Part shown: one piece after another, positions 16,513 to 24,697 of the stretch
Numbering within the stretch: position 1 is the stretch's first letter
How the letters are laid out: each line of letters opens with the position of its first letter
Source: Pseudomonadota bacterium
GTDB taxonomy: Bacteria; Pseudomonadota; Alphaproteobacteria; Rhizobiales; Devosiaceae
DNA: 64,000 nt
Direction: 5' to 3'
Assembly (NCBI GenBank): GCA_023391095.1
Contig: JAEWBN010000010.1
Coordinates: forward strand, 8,686-72,685
Made by a program: the position numbers and the translations under genes
Notes under the pieces: generated by a model
The model's input: only the letters and a program-made list of their open reading frames with translations
What the model was told of the DNA's origin: nothing
Database searches by the model: none

Positions 16513-17724
16513 GTGACCTTCTGGCAGCAGAAACCCGCGACCGCAGTGCTGATCCTGGCAGACGGTACGCGACTGGAAGGCCACGGCATCGGCGCCGAGG
16601 GACATTCCGCCGGCGAAGTGTGCTTTAACACTGCCATGACCGGGTATCAGGAGATTTTGACCGACCCGTCCTATGCCGGCCAGATCATCACCTTCACCTT
16701 CCCTCATATCGGCAATGTCGGCACGAATGACGAAGACATCGAAACCGTCAACATGGCGGCCCTGTCCGGTGTACGCGGCGTCATCCTCAAGGCGGACATC
16801 ACCAACCCTTCGAACTATCGCGCAGCCGAAAAGCTGGATGCCTGGCTCAAGAAGCGCAACATCGTCGGCATCGCTGGCATCGACACGCGCGCCTTGACGG
16901 CGCTGATCCGCGAAAAGGGCATGCCGAACGGTGTCATCGCCCACGAGCCTACCGGCCAGTTCGATGAAGCCTCGATCATGGCTGAACTCAAGGCCTTTCC
17001 GGGTCTTGAAGGTCTTGACCTCGCCAAGGAAGTTACAACCGCACAGACCTATCACTGGGACCAGACCAGCTGGGAATGGGACAAGGGTTACAGCACACTC
17101 GAAAAGCCTGACTTCCATGTCGTGGCAATCGACTTCGGTGCCAAGCGCAACATTCTACGGTGCCTAGCCGATCAGGGTGCCAAGGTAACCGTGGTTCCAG
17201 CAACGGCGACAGCCGCCGACGTTCTGGCGCACAACCCCGACGCCATTTTCCTCTCGAACGGTCCCGGGGACCCGGCTGCCACCGGCGAATATGCCGTGCC
17301 CACCATCCAGAAACTGATGGAAACCGACAAGCCGATCTTCGGCATCTGCCTTGGCCACCAGCTCCTGGGTCGCGCCCTCGGCGCCACCACATCGAAGATG
17401 CATCAGGGCCACCACGGCGCAAACCATCCGGTCAAGGACCTCACCACTGGCAAGGTCGAGATCACTTCGATGAACCATGGCTTTGCGGTAAACGCCGACA
17501 GCTTGCCATCTGGCGTCACACAGACGCACATTTCACTGTTTGATGGATCCAATGCGGGTCTCGCCGTGGACGGCAAGCCCATCTTCTCGGTGCAGTACCA
17601 CCCCGAAGCAAGCCCAGGGCCCAAGGATAGCCACTACCTCTTCACGCGCTTCCTCAACCACGTGCGCAAGCAGAAGGGCCTTCCGGAAAAGCCCGAATAC
17701 ACCGCGCCGGGCGAAGCCGCCTGA
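16513..17724 (+). CDS. carA: Carbamoyl-phosphate synthase small subunit
   Basis: The 403-aa subunit hydrolyses glutamine and channels ammonia to CarB for pyrimidine and arginine synthesis. The CPSase N-terminal domain (about 13-150) shows GEVCFNTAMTGYQEILTDPS. The class I glutamine amidotransferase domain (about 205-395) has the nucleophile Cys279 in GICLGHQLLG and the His363/Glu365 pair in YHPEASPGP. The start is GTG 16513 with TGGAG 7 nt upstream; the frame is open further upstream but that part is not CarA-like. carB is 18.4 kb away on the same strand, a common alphaproteobacterial arrangement. Confidence 0.97.
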   Translation: MTFWQQKPATAVLILADGTRLEGHGIGAEGHSAGEVCFNTAMTGYQEILTDPSYAGQIITFTFPHIGNVGTNDEDIETVNMAALSGVRGVILKADITNPSNYRAAEKLDAWLKKRNIVGIAGIDTRALTALIREKGMPNGVIAHEPTGQFDEASIMAELKAFPGLEGLDLAKEVTTAQTYHWDQTSWEWDKGYSTLEKPDFHVVAIDFGAKRNILRCLADQGAKVTVVPATATAADVLAHNPDAIFLSNGPGDPAATGEYAVPTIQKLMETDKPIFGICLGHQLLGRALGATTSKMHQGHHGANHPVKDLTTGKVEITSMNHGFAVNADSLPSGVTQTHISLFDGSNAGLAVDGKPIFSVQYHPEASPGPKDSHYLFTRFLNHVRKQKGLPEKPEYTAPGEAA

Positions 17725-17733
17725 GATGATGAC

Positions 17734-17759
17734 AGCGGCGCCCCAAAGTGGGCGCCGCT
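17734..17759. terminator. Bidirectional hairpin between carA and cupin gene
   Basis: AGCGGCGCCC and GGGCGCCGCT form a 10-bp perfect stem with a short loop in the gap between two convergent genes. Neither strand has a T run, so it may act as a Rho-assisted or RNA-stabilising hairpin. Confidence 0.55.
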
Positions 17760-18271
17760 CAGCCCTTCCGCCAGCTCTTCATGACGGGACCGGCCTGACG
17801 GCCTACTGGATCGCTTTTAGGCAGAGGCACGCCGGCGATCCGGTCGTCCGCGGCAGGTCTTTCGCCCCGCTCTCCACGCAGCAAATCGGCGCTAAAACCG
17901 GGCGGATAAGCTCCCACCACCAGAAAATCGCCACTCGCCCCCACATTGCAGTGCCCGGTGCCGGCCGGCAGCACGACGACGTCGCCGGCCTCGACTGCAA
18001 ACGTCTTTCCATTGGGGCCGCCCAACAGCAAATGCGCCGAACCCCTGGCAATGCCCAGGCACTCATGCGTAGTGGAATGGTAGTGATGAAAGTCATAAAC
18101 GCCGTAGCGCCATGCGCTTGGCCAGCCGTTGGTATCAAAGAGCGCTTCGAACGCCTCGGGACTGGCATCTGAAATAGCCCGCCTATAAACGATGACGGGC
18201 AGCGCGCTGTTGGGAATGGCCCCATCGTCGGCGAGATATTCAAGCGAAACATCGGCTAGGTTGGCGAGCAT
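17759..18271 (-). CDS. Cupin domain protein
   Basis: The 170-aa product has a single double-stranded beta-helix domain. FHHYHSTTHECLGIARGSA (about 61-79) resembles the first cupin motif with its His residues. GDVVVLPAGTGHCNV (about 97-111) is the second, with the Pro-x-Gly-x-x-His pattern. A divalent metal site is likely. The family includes many enzymes and sugar-binding proteins and the substrate cannot be assigned. It is cytoplasmic, and not in an obvious operon. Confidence 0.85.
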   Translation of the reverse strand: MLANLADVSLEYLADDGAIPNSALPVIVYRRAISDASPEAFEALFDTNGWPSAWRYGVYDFHHYHSTTHECLGIARGSAHLLLGGPNGKTFAVEAGDVVVLPAGTGHCNVGASGDFLVVGAYPPGFSADLLRGERGERPAADDRIAGVPLPKSDPVGRQAGPVMKSWRKG

Positions 18272-18286
18272 CCGATCCTCCTTGGC

Positions 18287-18320
18287 AGCGGGCGGCCATT
18301 ATTAAGAAAGGCCGCCCGCT
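18287..18320 (-). terminator. Inverted repeat downstream of the zinc peptidase gene
   Basis: AGCGGGCGGCC and GGCCGCCCGCT form an 11-bp perfect stem with a 12-base AT-rich loop, starting 12 bases after the peptidase stop. No T run follows, so termination is plausible but unproven. Confidence 0.5.
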
Positions 18321-18332
18321 CCGAAACGTCGA

Positions 18333-19259
18333 TCAGACGCTTCCCGAGAATGTATCGCAATCGCCGGGATTACCGGACCGGTAGCCGCGTTCGAACCACG
18401 CCTTCCGCTGTGCCGATGTGCCGTGATTGAACGTCTTGGGCACGGCAAATCCCTGCATGCGCTTTTGCAGCGTGTCGTCACCAATCTGGTTGGCGGCGTT
18501 CAAGGCTTCCTCGATGTCGCCCTGTTCGAGCAGGTTCTGCTGGCCGGCGTAGCTCGCCCAGACGCCAGCATAGCAATCGGCCTGCAGTTCGACGCGAACG
18601 GAATAGGCATTGGCCTCTTCCTGACTCATGGCCTGGCGACGGCGGTTGAATTCGGGGAGAACGCCTGTCAGGTTCTGAACGTGATGGCCCACTTCGTGCG
18701 CCAGCACATAAGCCTGTGCAAAATCGCCCGGCGCGCCGAACTTGCGATGAAGCTCATCGTAGAAGCTGAGGTCGATATAAACCTTCTGATCGCCGGGACA
18801 ATAAAACGGTCCCACGGAGGAATCGGCAGCACCGCAGGCCGTGTTCACCGCCTGCGTGAACAGCACGACCGTTGGCTCGGGATAGTTCTCGTTGACGGCG
18901 GCAAACTGCTGTGACCAGAGGTCTTCGGTTTCCTTGACCACCACGCCAACGAAATCGACGAGTTCATCCTGCCCCTCCGCCGGGAGCTGGGATGAAGTGG
19001 CGCTTGAACTCGGGGGCGCCGATGAACCGCCGGTCAGGATGTCGAGCGGATTCTGGCCGGTTGCGAACCAAATGATCCCCAGAACGACAACAATGCCAAT
19101 CAGGCTCGATATCCCGCCGCGCGATCCGCCGCCCCCGGTAGGGATACGAAACCCGCCGCGATTACCACCCAGACCTCCGAGCCCGCCCAGACCGCCGCCA
19201 GAGCGCATCCCGCGCCGGTCTTCGATGTTGGAGCTCCGCTGCCGACCTTGCCATTTCAT
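18333..19259 (-). CDS. Neutral zinc metallopeptidase (YpfJ/zinicin family)
   Basis: The 308-aa protein starts MKWQGRQRSSNIEDRRG, then has a Gly-rich segment and a transmembrane helix (about 50-66, ISSLIGIVVVLGIIWFATG). The catalytic domain has HEVGHHVQNLTGVL with the HExxH zinc motif (about 189-193). ELQADCYAGVWA, with the presumed third ligand region, follows it. E. coli YpfJ has the same layout and is a putative neutral zinc metallopeptidase of unknown substrate. The N-terminal anchor places the catalytic domain in the periplasm. It is monocistronic. Confidence 0.92.
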   Translation of the reverse strand: MKWQGRQRSSNIEDRRGMRSGGGLGGLGGLGGNRGGFRIPTGGGGSRGGISSLIGIVVVLGIIWFATGQNPLDILTGGSSAPPSSSATSSQLPAEGQDELVDFVGVVVKETEDLWSQQFAAVNENYPEPTVVLFTQAVNTACGAADSSVGPFYCPGDQKVYIDLSFYDELHRKFGAPGDFAQAYVLAHEVGHHVQNLTGVLPEFNRRRQAMSQEEANAYSVRVELQADCYAGVWASYAGQQNLLEQGDIEEALNAANQIGDDTLQKRMQGFAVPKTFNHGTSAQRKAWFERGYRSGNPGDCDTFSGSV

Positions 19260-19355
19260 GATAGTGACGCCTTTTTCGAAAGTCCGAGGACGCTAGCAGT
19301 AAGTGTGCTGCCGTGGAACCGGTTCCAAAAGCGCCGTTTTCGGCGAGAGGCCGCT

Positions 19356-20828
19356 CTAATGCGCGACGCTGTCGACGGTAGCGCGCACACCCTCGCTATA
19401 GAGCCGGGTCAGGTGTTCAACCACCGATCTGCGGAAGGCCTCGTTCTGGCCAAGGTCGTCGCCAAACACTTCCCGCATGCCGACCAGTCCATCAAAAAGG
19501 GCTTCTGGATCATCTCCCGCATCGGCCGCAATCGCATGCATTTTGAGCGCATGCGGATCGCGCACGTCGATGTCCCCGCCATCCTCGTCCACGCCGGTGA
19601 CATAGCGCATCCACGCCGCTACGCCCAACGCCAGCCGCTCGATACCCTCCCCTGCGGCGAGCCGGTCGCGGATGGTACCCAGCAGGCGCTGCGGCAACTT
19701 CTGGCTACCGTCCATGGCGATCTGCCAAGTGCGGTGCTTGAGGGCCGGATTTCGGAACCGCTCGAGCAACTGGTCGCGATAGGCACCGAGATCAGTGCCG
19801 GGCATATCCAGCGTCGGCATCACCTCTTCCGTCATCAGGCCCTGAACCAGCCGGACATAGGCGGGGTCTCCCATGACATCGGCGATATATTCGTAGCCTC
19901 CCAGATATCCCGCATAGGCCATGGTGGAGTGCGATCCATTGAGCATTCTGAGTTTCATATGCTCGAATGGCTCGACGTCCGCCACCAGTTGCGCGCCTGC
20001 GCGCTCGAAAGCCGGCCTGCCACCGGGGAAATTGTTTTCGATCACCCATTGGGTGAAGGGCTCGGTCATGATTGGCCAGGCGTCTTCTGCCCCGATGAGC
20101 TCTGCCACTTCCGACCTGTCTGCGTCCGTAGTCGAGGGCACGATGCGATCGACCATGGTCGATGGAAAAGCAACGCTCGCAACCCACTCGCCCAGCGACG
20201 CATCGCGCATCGCAGCGAAGCGCGTCACAATGCGCTTGGCGGTTGCCCCATTGCTGGGAAGGTTGTCACAGCTCATGACGGTGAAGGCAGGGACGCCGGC
20301 CGCCTTGCGGCGAGCCAGGGCTTCAACCAGCATGCCGGGAGCAGACCGCGGCGCCGCGGGATTTGCCAGGTCGTGCACGATATCGGGATGGTTTTCGTCC
20401 AGTTCGCCGGTAGCCGGATCATGGCAATAGCCTTTTTCGGTCACCGTGAGCGACACGATACGAATGGCGGGATCTGCCATGAGCTTGAGCAGGTCCTCGC
20501 GCTGCGTATTCGCGTCCATGACGTTGAGGATGGAGCCGATGACACGGGGATGGGTACCCTCTGCATCCCGCACGGCAATCGTATAAAGACCGTCCTGCGG
20601 CTCGAGCGCTTCTTTCGTGTCCGGACGCCGCAGGCTCGCGCCGACAATGCCCCAGCTCGGATTCTCTGCCAGTAGATCATCAACATAGACGGCCATATGG
20701 GCACGATGAAATGCGCCAATGCCCAGATGGACGATGCCCGCGGTAACCGCAGCCCGGTCGTATTTCGGAGTTTGAATGCCTTCCGAAAGAGCGGATAGTG
20801 CAGTGGAATTGAGGCGCGGAATGGTCAC
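19356..20828 (-). CDS. Mannitol dehydrogenase family protein
   Basis: The 490-aa long-chain polyol dehydrogenase has the Rossmann start IVHLGIGAFHRAHMAVYVDD (about 32-51) and SLTVTEKGYCHD. The C-terminal domain has the family's catalytic Lys in WVIENNFPGGRPAFE and KLRMLNGSHSTMAYAGYLGG (about 293-312). The family oxidises mannitol, fructuronate, tagaturonate or related polyols with NAD. The divergently transcribed KDG-type sugar kinase next door favours a hexuronate role (fructuronate reductase-like), but mannitol 2-dehydrogenase is equally possible from sequence alone. Confidence 0.9.
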   Translation of the reverse strand: MTIPRLNSTALSALSEGIQTPKYDRAAVTAGIVHLGIGAFHRAHMAVYVDDLLAENPSWGIVGASLRRPDTKEALEPQDGLYTIAVRDAEGTHPRVIGSILNVMDANTQREDLLKLMADPAIRIVSLTVTEKGYCHDPATGELDENHPDIVHDLANPAAPRSAPGMLVEALARRKAAGVPAFTVMSCDNLPSNGATAKRIVTRFAAMRDASLGEWVASVAFPSTMVDRIVPSTTDADRSEVAELIGAEDAWPIMTEPFTQWVIENNFPGGRPAFERAGAQLVADVEPFEHMKLRMLNGSHSTMAYAGYLGGYEYIADVMGDPAYVRLVQGLMTEEVMPTLDMPGTDLGAYRDQLLERFRNPALKHRTWQIAMDGSQKLPQRLLGTIRDRLAAGEGIERLALGVAAWMRYVTGVDEDGGDIDVRDPHALKMHAIAADAGDDPEALFDGLVGMREVFGDDLGQNEAFRRSVVEHLTRLYSEGVRATVDSVAH

Positions 20829-20961
20829 ATCGAGCTCCGTAATGGCGTGCGCGGTCTTGTATGGAAGATGCGCTCAAGGTAGGTGCCTGTGTATTCGCAA
20901 GCCCTTGCCGGGGCAAGTGGACACCGGCATAACCCGATAGCGACTATTGAGGAGAACCCCA

Positions 20962-21879
20962 TTGGCCAGGCGCATCGTCTCAATCGGAGAATGCATGATC
21001 GAGATGAGCGGTGGCGAGGACCGCACCTATCGGCTCGGCTATGCGGGGGACACCCTCAACACCGCCTGGTACCTGCGTGCTTTGCTCAACGGGGACTGGT
21101 CGGTCGACTATGTTACTGCCCTGGGTGAGGACCGGTACTCGGACGATATCCGAACCTTTCTTAAGACCAACAATATCGGCACCAGCCACATCCAGACCGT
21201 GCCGAGCCGCCGTCCTGGCCTTTACATGATCCATCAGGAAAAAGGCGACCGTCACTTTACCTACTGGCGCGATCAATCCGCTGCCAAGCTTCTCGCCGAC
21301 GACAAGGAAGCGCTGGCCAAGGCTGTCGAAAAGGCTGAGCTGGTTTATTTTTCCGGGATCACCCTGGCTATTCTGGCGCCGCGCGCCCGCGGACGGCTGC
21401 TGGGTGCCATTGTCAAGGCGCGGGACAATGGGGCCAGGATTGCCTTCGACACCAATATCCGCCCCGCGCTCTGGACCAGCCAACGCGTGATGACCGGCGT
21501 GCTTACCGCCGCAGCAAGCCTTTGCGACATCGTGCTTCCAACACATGGCGACGAGGCCCCGTTATTCGGCGACAAGTCCATCGACGACACAGCCGATCGC
21601 TATCTGGAGCTGGGCGTCGAGGAGGTAGTGGTCAAGGACGGAGCCAAGGAAGCGCTGATTGCCACAGCTCAGGAGCGCGTTCGCGTCGCTCCCAAGCCTG
21701 GAGCCAAAGTCGTGGACGCCACCGGCGCCGGCGACAGCTTCAACGGTGGATACCTGTCTTCGCGCCTCTCGGGCCATGGCATTCGCGAAGCGGCAGAAGC
21801 CGCCCACGCGACGGCTGGCATCGTGATCGGCCACAAGGGCGCTCTGGTCGATCCAAAACTCGTCCAGAAGAGCGCATAG
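20962..21879 (+). CDS. PfkB-family sugar kinase, probably 2-keto-3-deoxygluconate kinase
   Basis: The 305-aa ribokinase-fold enzyme has RRIVSIGECMIEMSG at its start, AGDTLNTAWYLRAL (substrate-binding Gly/Asn segment) and the PfkB signature VVDATGAGDSFNGGYL (catalytic Asp, about 252-267). SIGECMIE and the early GDTLNTA are typical of KDG kinases, which phosphorylate 2-keto-3-deoxygluconate in hexuronate breakdown. The start is taken as TTG 20962, 7 nt after GAGGAG; the next ATG (20995) would lose the first strand of the fold. It diverges from the mannitol dehydrogenase gene, which fits a shared uronate pathway. Confidence 0.88.
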   Translation: MARRIVSIGECMIEMSGGEDRTYRLGYAGDTLNTAWYLRALLNGDWSVDYVTALGEDRYSDDIRTFLKTNNIGTSHIQTVPSRRPGLYMIHQEKGDRHFTYWRDQSAAKLLADDKEALAKAVEKAELVYFSGITLAILAPRARGRLLGAIVKARDNGARIAFDTNIRPALWTSQRVMTGVLTAAASLCDIVLPTHGDEAPLFGDKSIDDTADRYLELGVEEVVVKDGAKEALIATAQERVRVAPKPGAKVVDATGAGDSFNGGYLSSRLSGHGIREAAEAAHATAGIVIGHKGALVDPKLVQKSA

Positions 21880-21883
21880 GGTA

Positions 21884-22873
21884 ATGGGCAATCTCATGAT
21901 GCGAAGCGCCTTGCTGGCCCTCGCCGTCTCGTTGACCGCTCTGCCTGTCTCGGCCGAGACGCCCCTCACCGGCCAGTTTGCGGCAACAGAAGCGTGTCCT
22001 GCCTATCAGTCCATAAGCCGTGAAACCAATCCCGGGGGCGTTTTCGTCGAGCCCGGACAATCCTACCAACTCCTGGCAGGGAACAAGGCTGAGCCGACAC
22101 ACCTGCGGATCGTCATCCCCAACGCAAGCCCCCAACAGCGTTGGGTCAGCGTGTCTTGCGGCTCAGCCCCAGCGTTGACCGCTTCGGCGCCGCGCGAGCA
22201 GCCTAAAGCAACCTACCGAGGCACCCAATATATCCTCGCCGTCAATTGGCAGCCCGCATTCTGCGAACTCAATACGCGCGTTCGCGAATGTCGCGATCAG
22301 CGGCCGAACAGCTTTGACGCAACAAATTTCGCGCTCCACGGTCTTTGGCCGCAGCCGCGCGGTAACGAATATTGCGACGTCTCCAACCGCGACCGCATAG
22401 CCAGTGAAACGGGTCGTTGGCGCGACCTGCCCCCTCTCGACCTCACCATCGCCCAGCGCCGCGAACTTGAAGAGGTCATGCCGGGCAGCATTTCCGGCCT
22501 CGACCGGCACGAATGGGTCAAACATGGCTCCTGCTATGATGGCGATCAGCGCGAATATTATGCTGACTCGCTCGACCTGATGCTTGCACTCAACAGCTCG
22601 GAGGTGGCCGAGCTTTTTGCCAGCAACATCGGCCGTCGCGTGACGCTCGTTGACATCCGCGCCGCATTTGATCGTGCTTTTGGGCGCGGCGCCGGTGAGC
22701 GTGTCGCCATCCAGTGCGAAGAAGACGGCAACCGCGTCCTGATCACCGAGCTTCGGATCGCGCTGACCGGGGACATCACCAGCCCCGATGACTTTTCCAG
22801 CTTGATTATGGCAGCCGACCCGCAGCAAAGCAGCTGCCGGTCCGGACAGGTGGACGCCGTGGGTCTGCGCTAG
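21884..22873 (+). CDS. Ribonuclease T2 family protein
   Basis: The 329-aa product has a signal peptide (LLALAVSLTALPVSAE). After an N-terminal extension of about 90 residues comes an RNase T2 domain. It shows ILAVNWQPAFCE, the first active-site motif FALHGLWPQP, and the second DRHEWVKHGSCYDGDQ, with both catalytic His and the Glu. Cys residues match the family's disulfides. It is a secreted or periplasmic endoribonuclease making 2',3'-cyclic ends. The start may be ATG 21884 or one of two ATGs at 21896-21901, all keeping the signal peptide. It follows the kinase by 4 bases, so co-transcription is likely; the stop overlaps the ohrR end. Confidence 0.9.
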   Translation: MGNLMMRSALLALAVSLTALPVSAETPLTGQFAATEACPAYQSISRETNPGGVFVEPGQSYQLLAGNKAEPTHLRIVIPNASPQQRWVSVSCGSAPALTASAPREQPKATYRGTQYILAVNWQPAFCELNTRVRECRDQRPNSFDATNFALHGLWPQPRGNEYCDVSNRDRIASETGRWRDLPPLDLTIAQRRELEEVMPGSISGLDRHEWVKHGSCYDGDQREYYADSLDLMLALNSSEVAELFASNIGRRVTLVDIRAAFDRAFGRGAGERVAIQCEEDGNRVLITELRIALTGDITSPDDFSSLIMAADPQQSSCRSGQVDAVGLR

Positions 22874-23337
22874 TTCGGCGCCTTAGCGCCTATTTGATCA
22901 AGCGCCGTGTCCAGCCGCTCGCGCAACGCCAGCAATTCCAGCCGCAACCTCTCTGCGTCTTCCTGGCTCCCCCCTATGCCATTGGCGACGGCAAGCGGCA
23001 CGGCAAGTGCCCTCTCCTGCAATGCCCGACCGTCATCCGTTAGGATGATGCGCACCTGCCGTTCATCCTTGGCGTCGCGCTGACGCCGAACCAAACCCCG
23101 CGCTTCCAGTCGCTTGATGAGCGGCGTGATCGTTCCGGAGTCGAGGAACAATTTGTCGCCCAGCGCTTTGACCGTGATGTTGTCGCGTTCCCAAAGCACT
23201 AGGAAGACGAGGTACTGCGGGTAAGTCAGCTCAAGCGCATCGAGGCGAGGTTTGTAGAAGCGGGTGAAGGCGTGACCAGCCGCGTAAACGGCGAAGCACA
23301 GCATCTGGTCTATTGTCGCACCGGTTTTACGTGCCAT
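22870..23337 (-). CDS. ohrR: MarR-family organic peroxide sensor OhrR
   Basis: The 155-aa regulator has a winged-helix core, ELTYPQYLVFLVLWERDNIT, LFLDSGTITPLIKRLEARG and VRRQRDAKDERQVRIILTDD. Cys14 in QMLCFAVY is the N-terminal peroxide-sensing Cys of OhrR proteins. It should repress ohr and itself until the Cys is oxidised by organic hydroperoxide. The start at 23337 is preferred over upstream in-frame starts because it matches the usual OhrR length and has AGGGTAGGG upstream. It diverges from ohr across a 101-base gap with a visible operator. Confidence 0.92.
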   Translation of the reverse strand: MARKTGATIDQMLCFAVYAAGHAFTRFYKPRLDALELTYPQYLVFLVLWERDNITVKALGDKLFLDSGTITPLIKRLEARGLVRRQRDAKDERQVRIILTDDGRALQERALAVPLAVANGIGGSQEDAERLRLELLALRERLDTALDQIGAKAPN

Positions 23338-23384
23338 CGCCCTACCCTTCATAATCAGTCCAATCACACTATCCGAAATTTGCA

Positions 23385-23413
23385 TTGCGCACAATTGAAT
23401 TGCGCACTATAAG
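23385..23413 (+). promoter_or_regulatory. ohr promoter with OhrR operator in the spacer
   Basis: A -35-like TTGCGC (23385-23390) and -10-like TATAAG (23408-23413) are 17 bp apart. The spacer holds the perfect inverted repeat CAATT-G-AATTG (23392-23402). This fits the known OhrR consensus ACAATT-N-AATTGT in its core, so OhrR bound here would block polymerase. The assignment is inference from consensus and position. Confidence 0.7.
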
Positions 23414-23438
23414 TTCTCATCCAATCAAGGAGCCAGAG

Positions 23439-23870
23439 ATGAGCATCAAGTCCGCAGTCTATACCGCCCACGCCCACACAACCGGTGGCCGCACCGGCAC
23501 GAGCAAGACCGATGACGGCCGTTTGGAAGTCACTCTGGATACACCCAAAGCCATGGGTGGCAATGACGGCCCGGGCACCAATCCTGAGCAGTTGTTTGCC
23601 GCTGGTTACTCGGCATGCTTCCTTGGCGCCCTCAAGGCCGTTGCGCGCGGCGAGAAGGTCAAGATCCCCGACGAGACGACCATCGATGCTGCGGTGTCTT
23701 TCGGCGAAAACGCCAACGGCGCAGGCTTCAACATCGCTGTCGAGCTCAAGGTCGCCATCCCCGGCTTCGACAAGGCGCAGGCAGAAGACCTGGTTCACAA
23801 GGCGCACCAGGTTTGCCCCTACTCAAATGCCACGCGGGGCAATGTCGATGTAAAGCTGACCGTCGCGTGA
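23439..23870 (+). CDS. ohr: Organic hydroperoxide resistance protein Ohr
   Basis: The 143-aa thiol peroxidase has the two active-site cysteines Cys60 (GYSACFLGAL) and Cys126 (QVCPYSNATRGN), with Arg18 and Glu50 in the expected places. The family reduces organic hydroperoxides using lipoylated proteins. CAAGGAGCCAGAG precedes ATG 23439. It is divergent from ohrR and presumably induced by organic peroxides. Confidence 0.96.
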   Translation: MSIKSAVYTAHAHTTGGRTGTSKTDDGRLEVTLDTPKAMGGNDGPGTNPEQLFAAGYSACFLGALKAVARGEKVKIPDETTIDAAVSFGENANGAGFNIAVELKVAIPGFDKAQAEDLVHKAHQVCPYSNATRGNVDVKLTVA

Positions 23871-23956
23871 AGGCTGGTTCGGCAATTCGTTAACGATTGC
23901 CTTTCACCTGCCCTAAAGGGCGGCTTGGCTAGGGTGCGTCCAGCAATGGAGGTCCC

Positions 23957-24697
23957 ATGCCTGCCGCCCTTTCCATATCAGGTCTGACGAAGTCTTTCGA
24001 CCGCCCCGTTGTGCGCGGCGTGGACCTCACCATCGCTGCGGGAGAATTCTACGCATTGCTCGGCCCGAACGGAGCCGGCAAGACGACAATACTGCGGATG
24101 GTCGCGGGTTTGCTGAGGCCAGATTCAGGGTCAATATCTGTCTTTGGGGTGGATGCCCTCGCTGATCCAATCGCCGCAAAAAGAGCAATGGCATGGGTTT
24201 CAGACGAGCCCATGGTCTATGACCGCCTGACCCCGCTCGAATATCTCGAATTTGTCGCCGGCCTTTGGCAAGTCGATACTGAAACGGCAAGACGGTCTGC
24301 CTTCGAGCTCATCGATTGGTTGGGCCTCGGATCGCATGCCAATGAGCTATGCGGAGGCTTTTCCAAGGGCATGCTGCAGAAAGTGGCGCTCGCCGGCGCC
24401 CTCGTCCACGATCCGCGCCTGATCATCCTCGACGAACCGCTGACCGGTCTGGATGCCGGCTCCGCCCGGCAGGTCAAGGACGTGCTGCGGCAGAAGACCG
24501 CTTCCGGCGTCACCGTCATCATGACCACCCACATTCTCGAAGTGGCTGAGCGCATGGCCGAGCGCATTGGGGTGATCGCCGATGGCCGCCTCATCGCGGA
24601 GGGGACACTGGCAGAGCTGCGCAACCGCATCGGCCGCGAAACCACCTTGGAAGAAATATTCCTCGACCTCGTCGCCCAAGGGAGCAAGGTGGCGTGA
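23957..24697 (+). CDS. ABC transporter ATP-binding protein
   Basis: The 246-aa ATPase has Walker A GPNGAGKT (36-43), a signature-like CGGFSKGMLQKVALAGAL, Walker B LIILDEP and the His-loop TTHIL. The serine of the signature is followed by KGM, as in many ABC-2-type exporters. The last 4 bases overlap the permease gene (GTGA), so the two are translationally coupled and form one exporter. The substrate is unknown. Confidence 0.93.
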   Translation: MPAALSISGLTKSFDRPVVRGVDLTIAAGEFYALLGPNGAGKTTILRMVAGLLRPDSGSISVFGVDALADPIAAKRAMAWVSDEPMVYDRLTPLEYLEFVAGLWQVDTETARRSAFELIDWLGLGSHANELCGGFSKGMLQKVALAGALVHDPRLIILDEPLTGLDAGSARQVKDVLRQKTASGVTVIMTTHILEVAERMAERIGVIADGRLIAEGTLAELRNRIGRETTLEEIFLDLVAQGSKVA

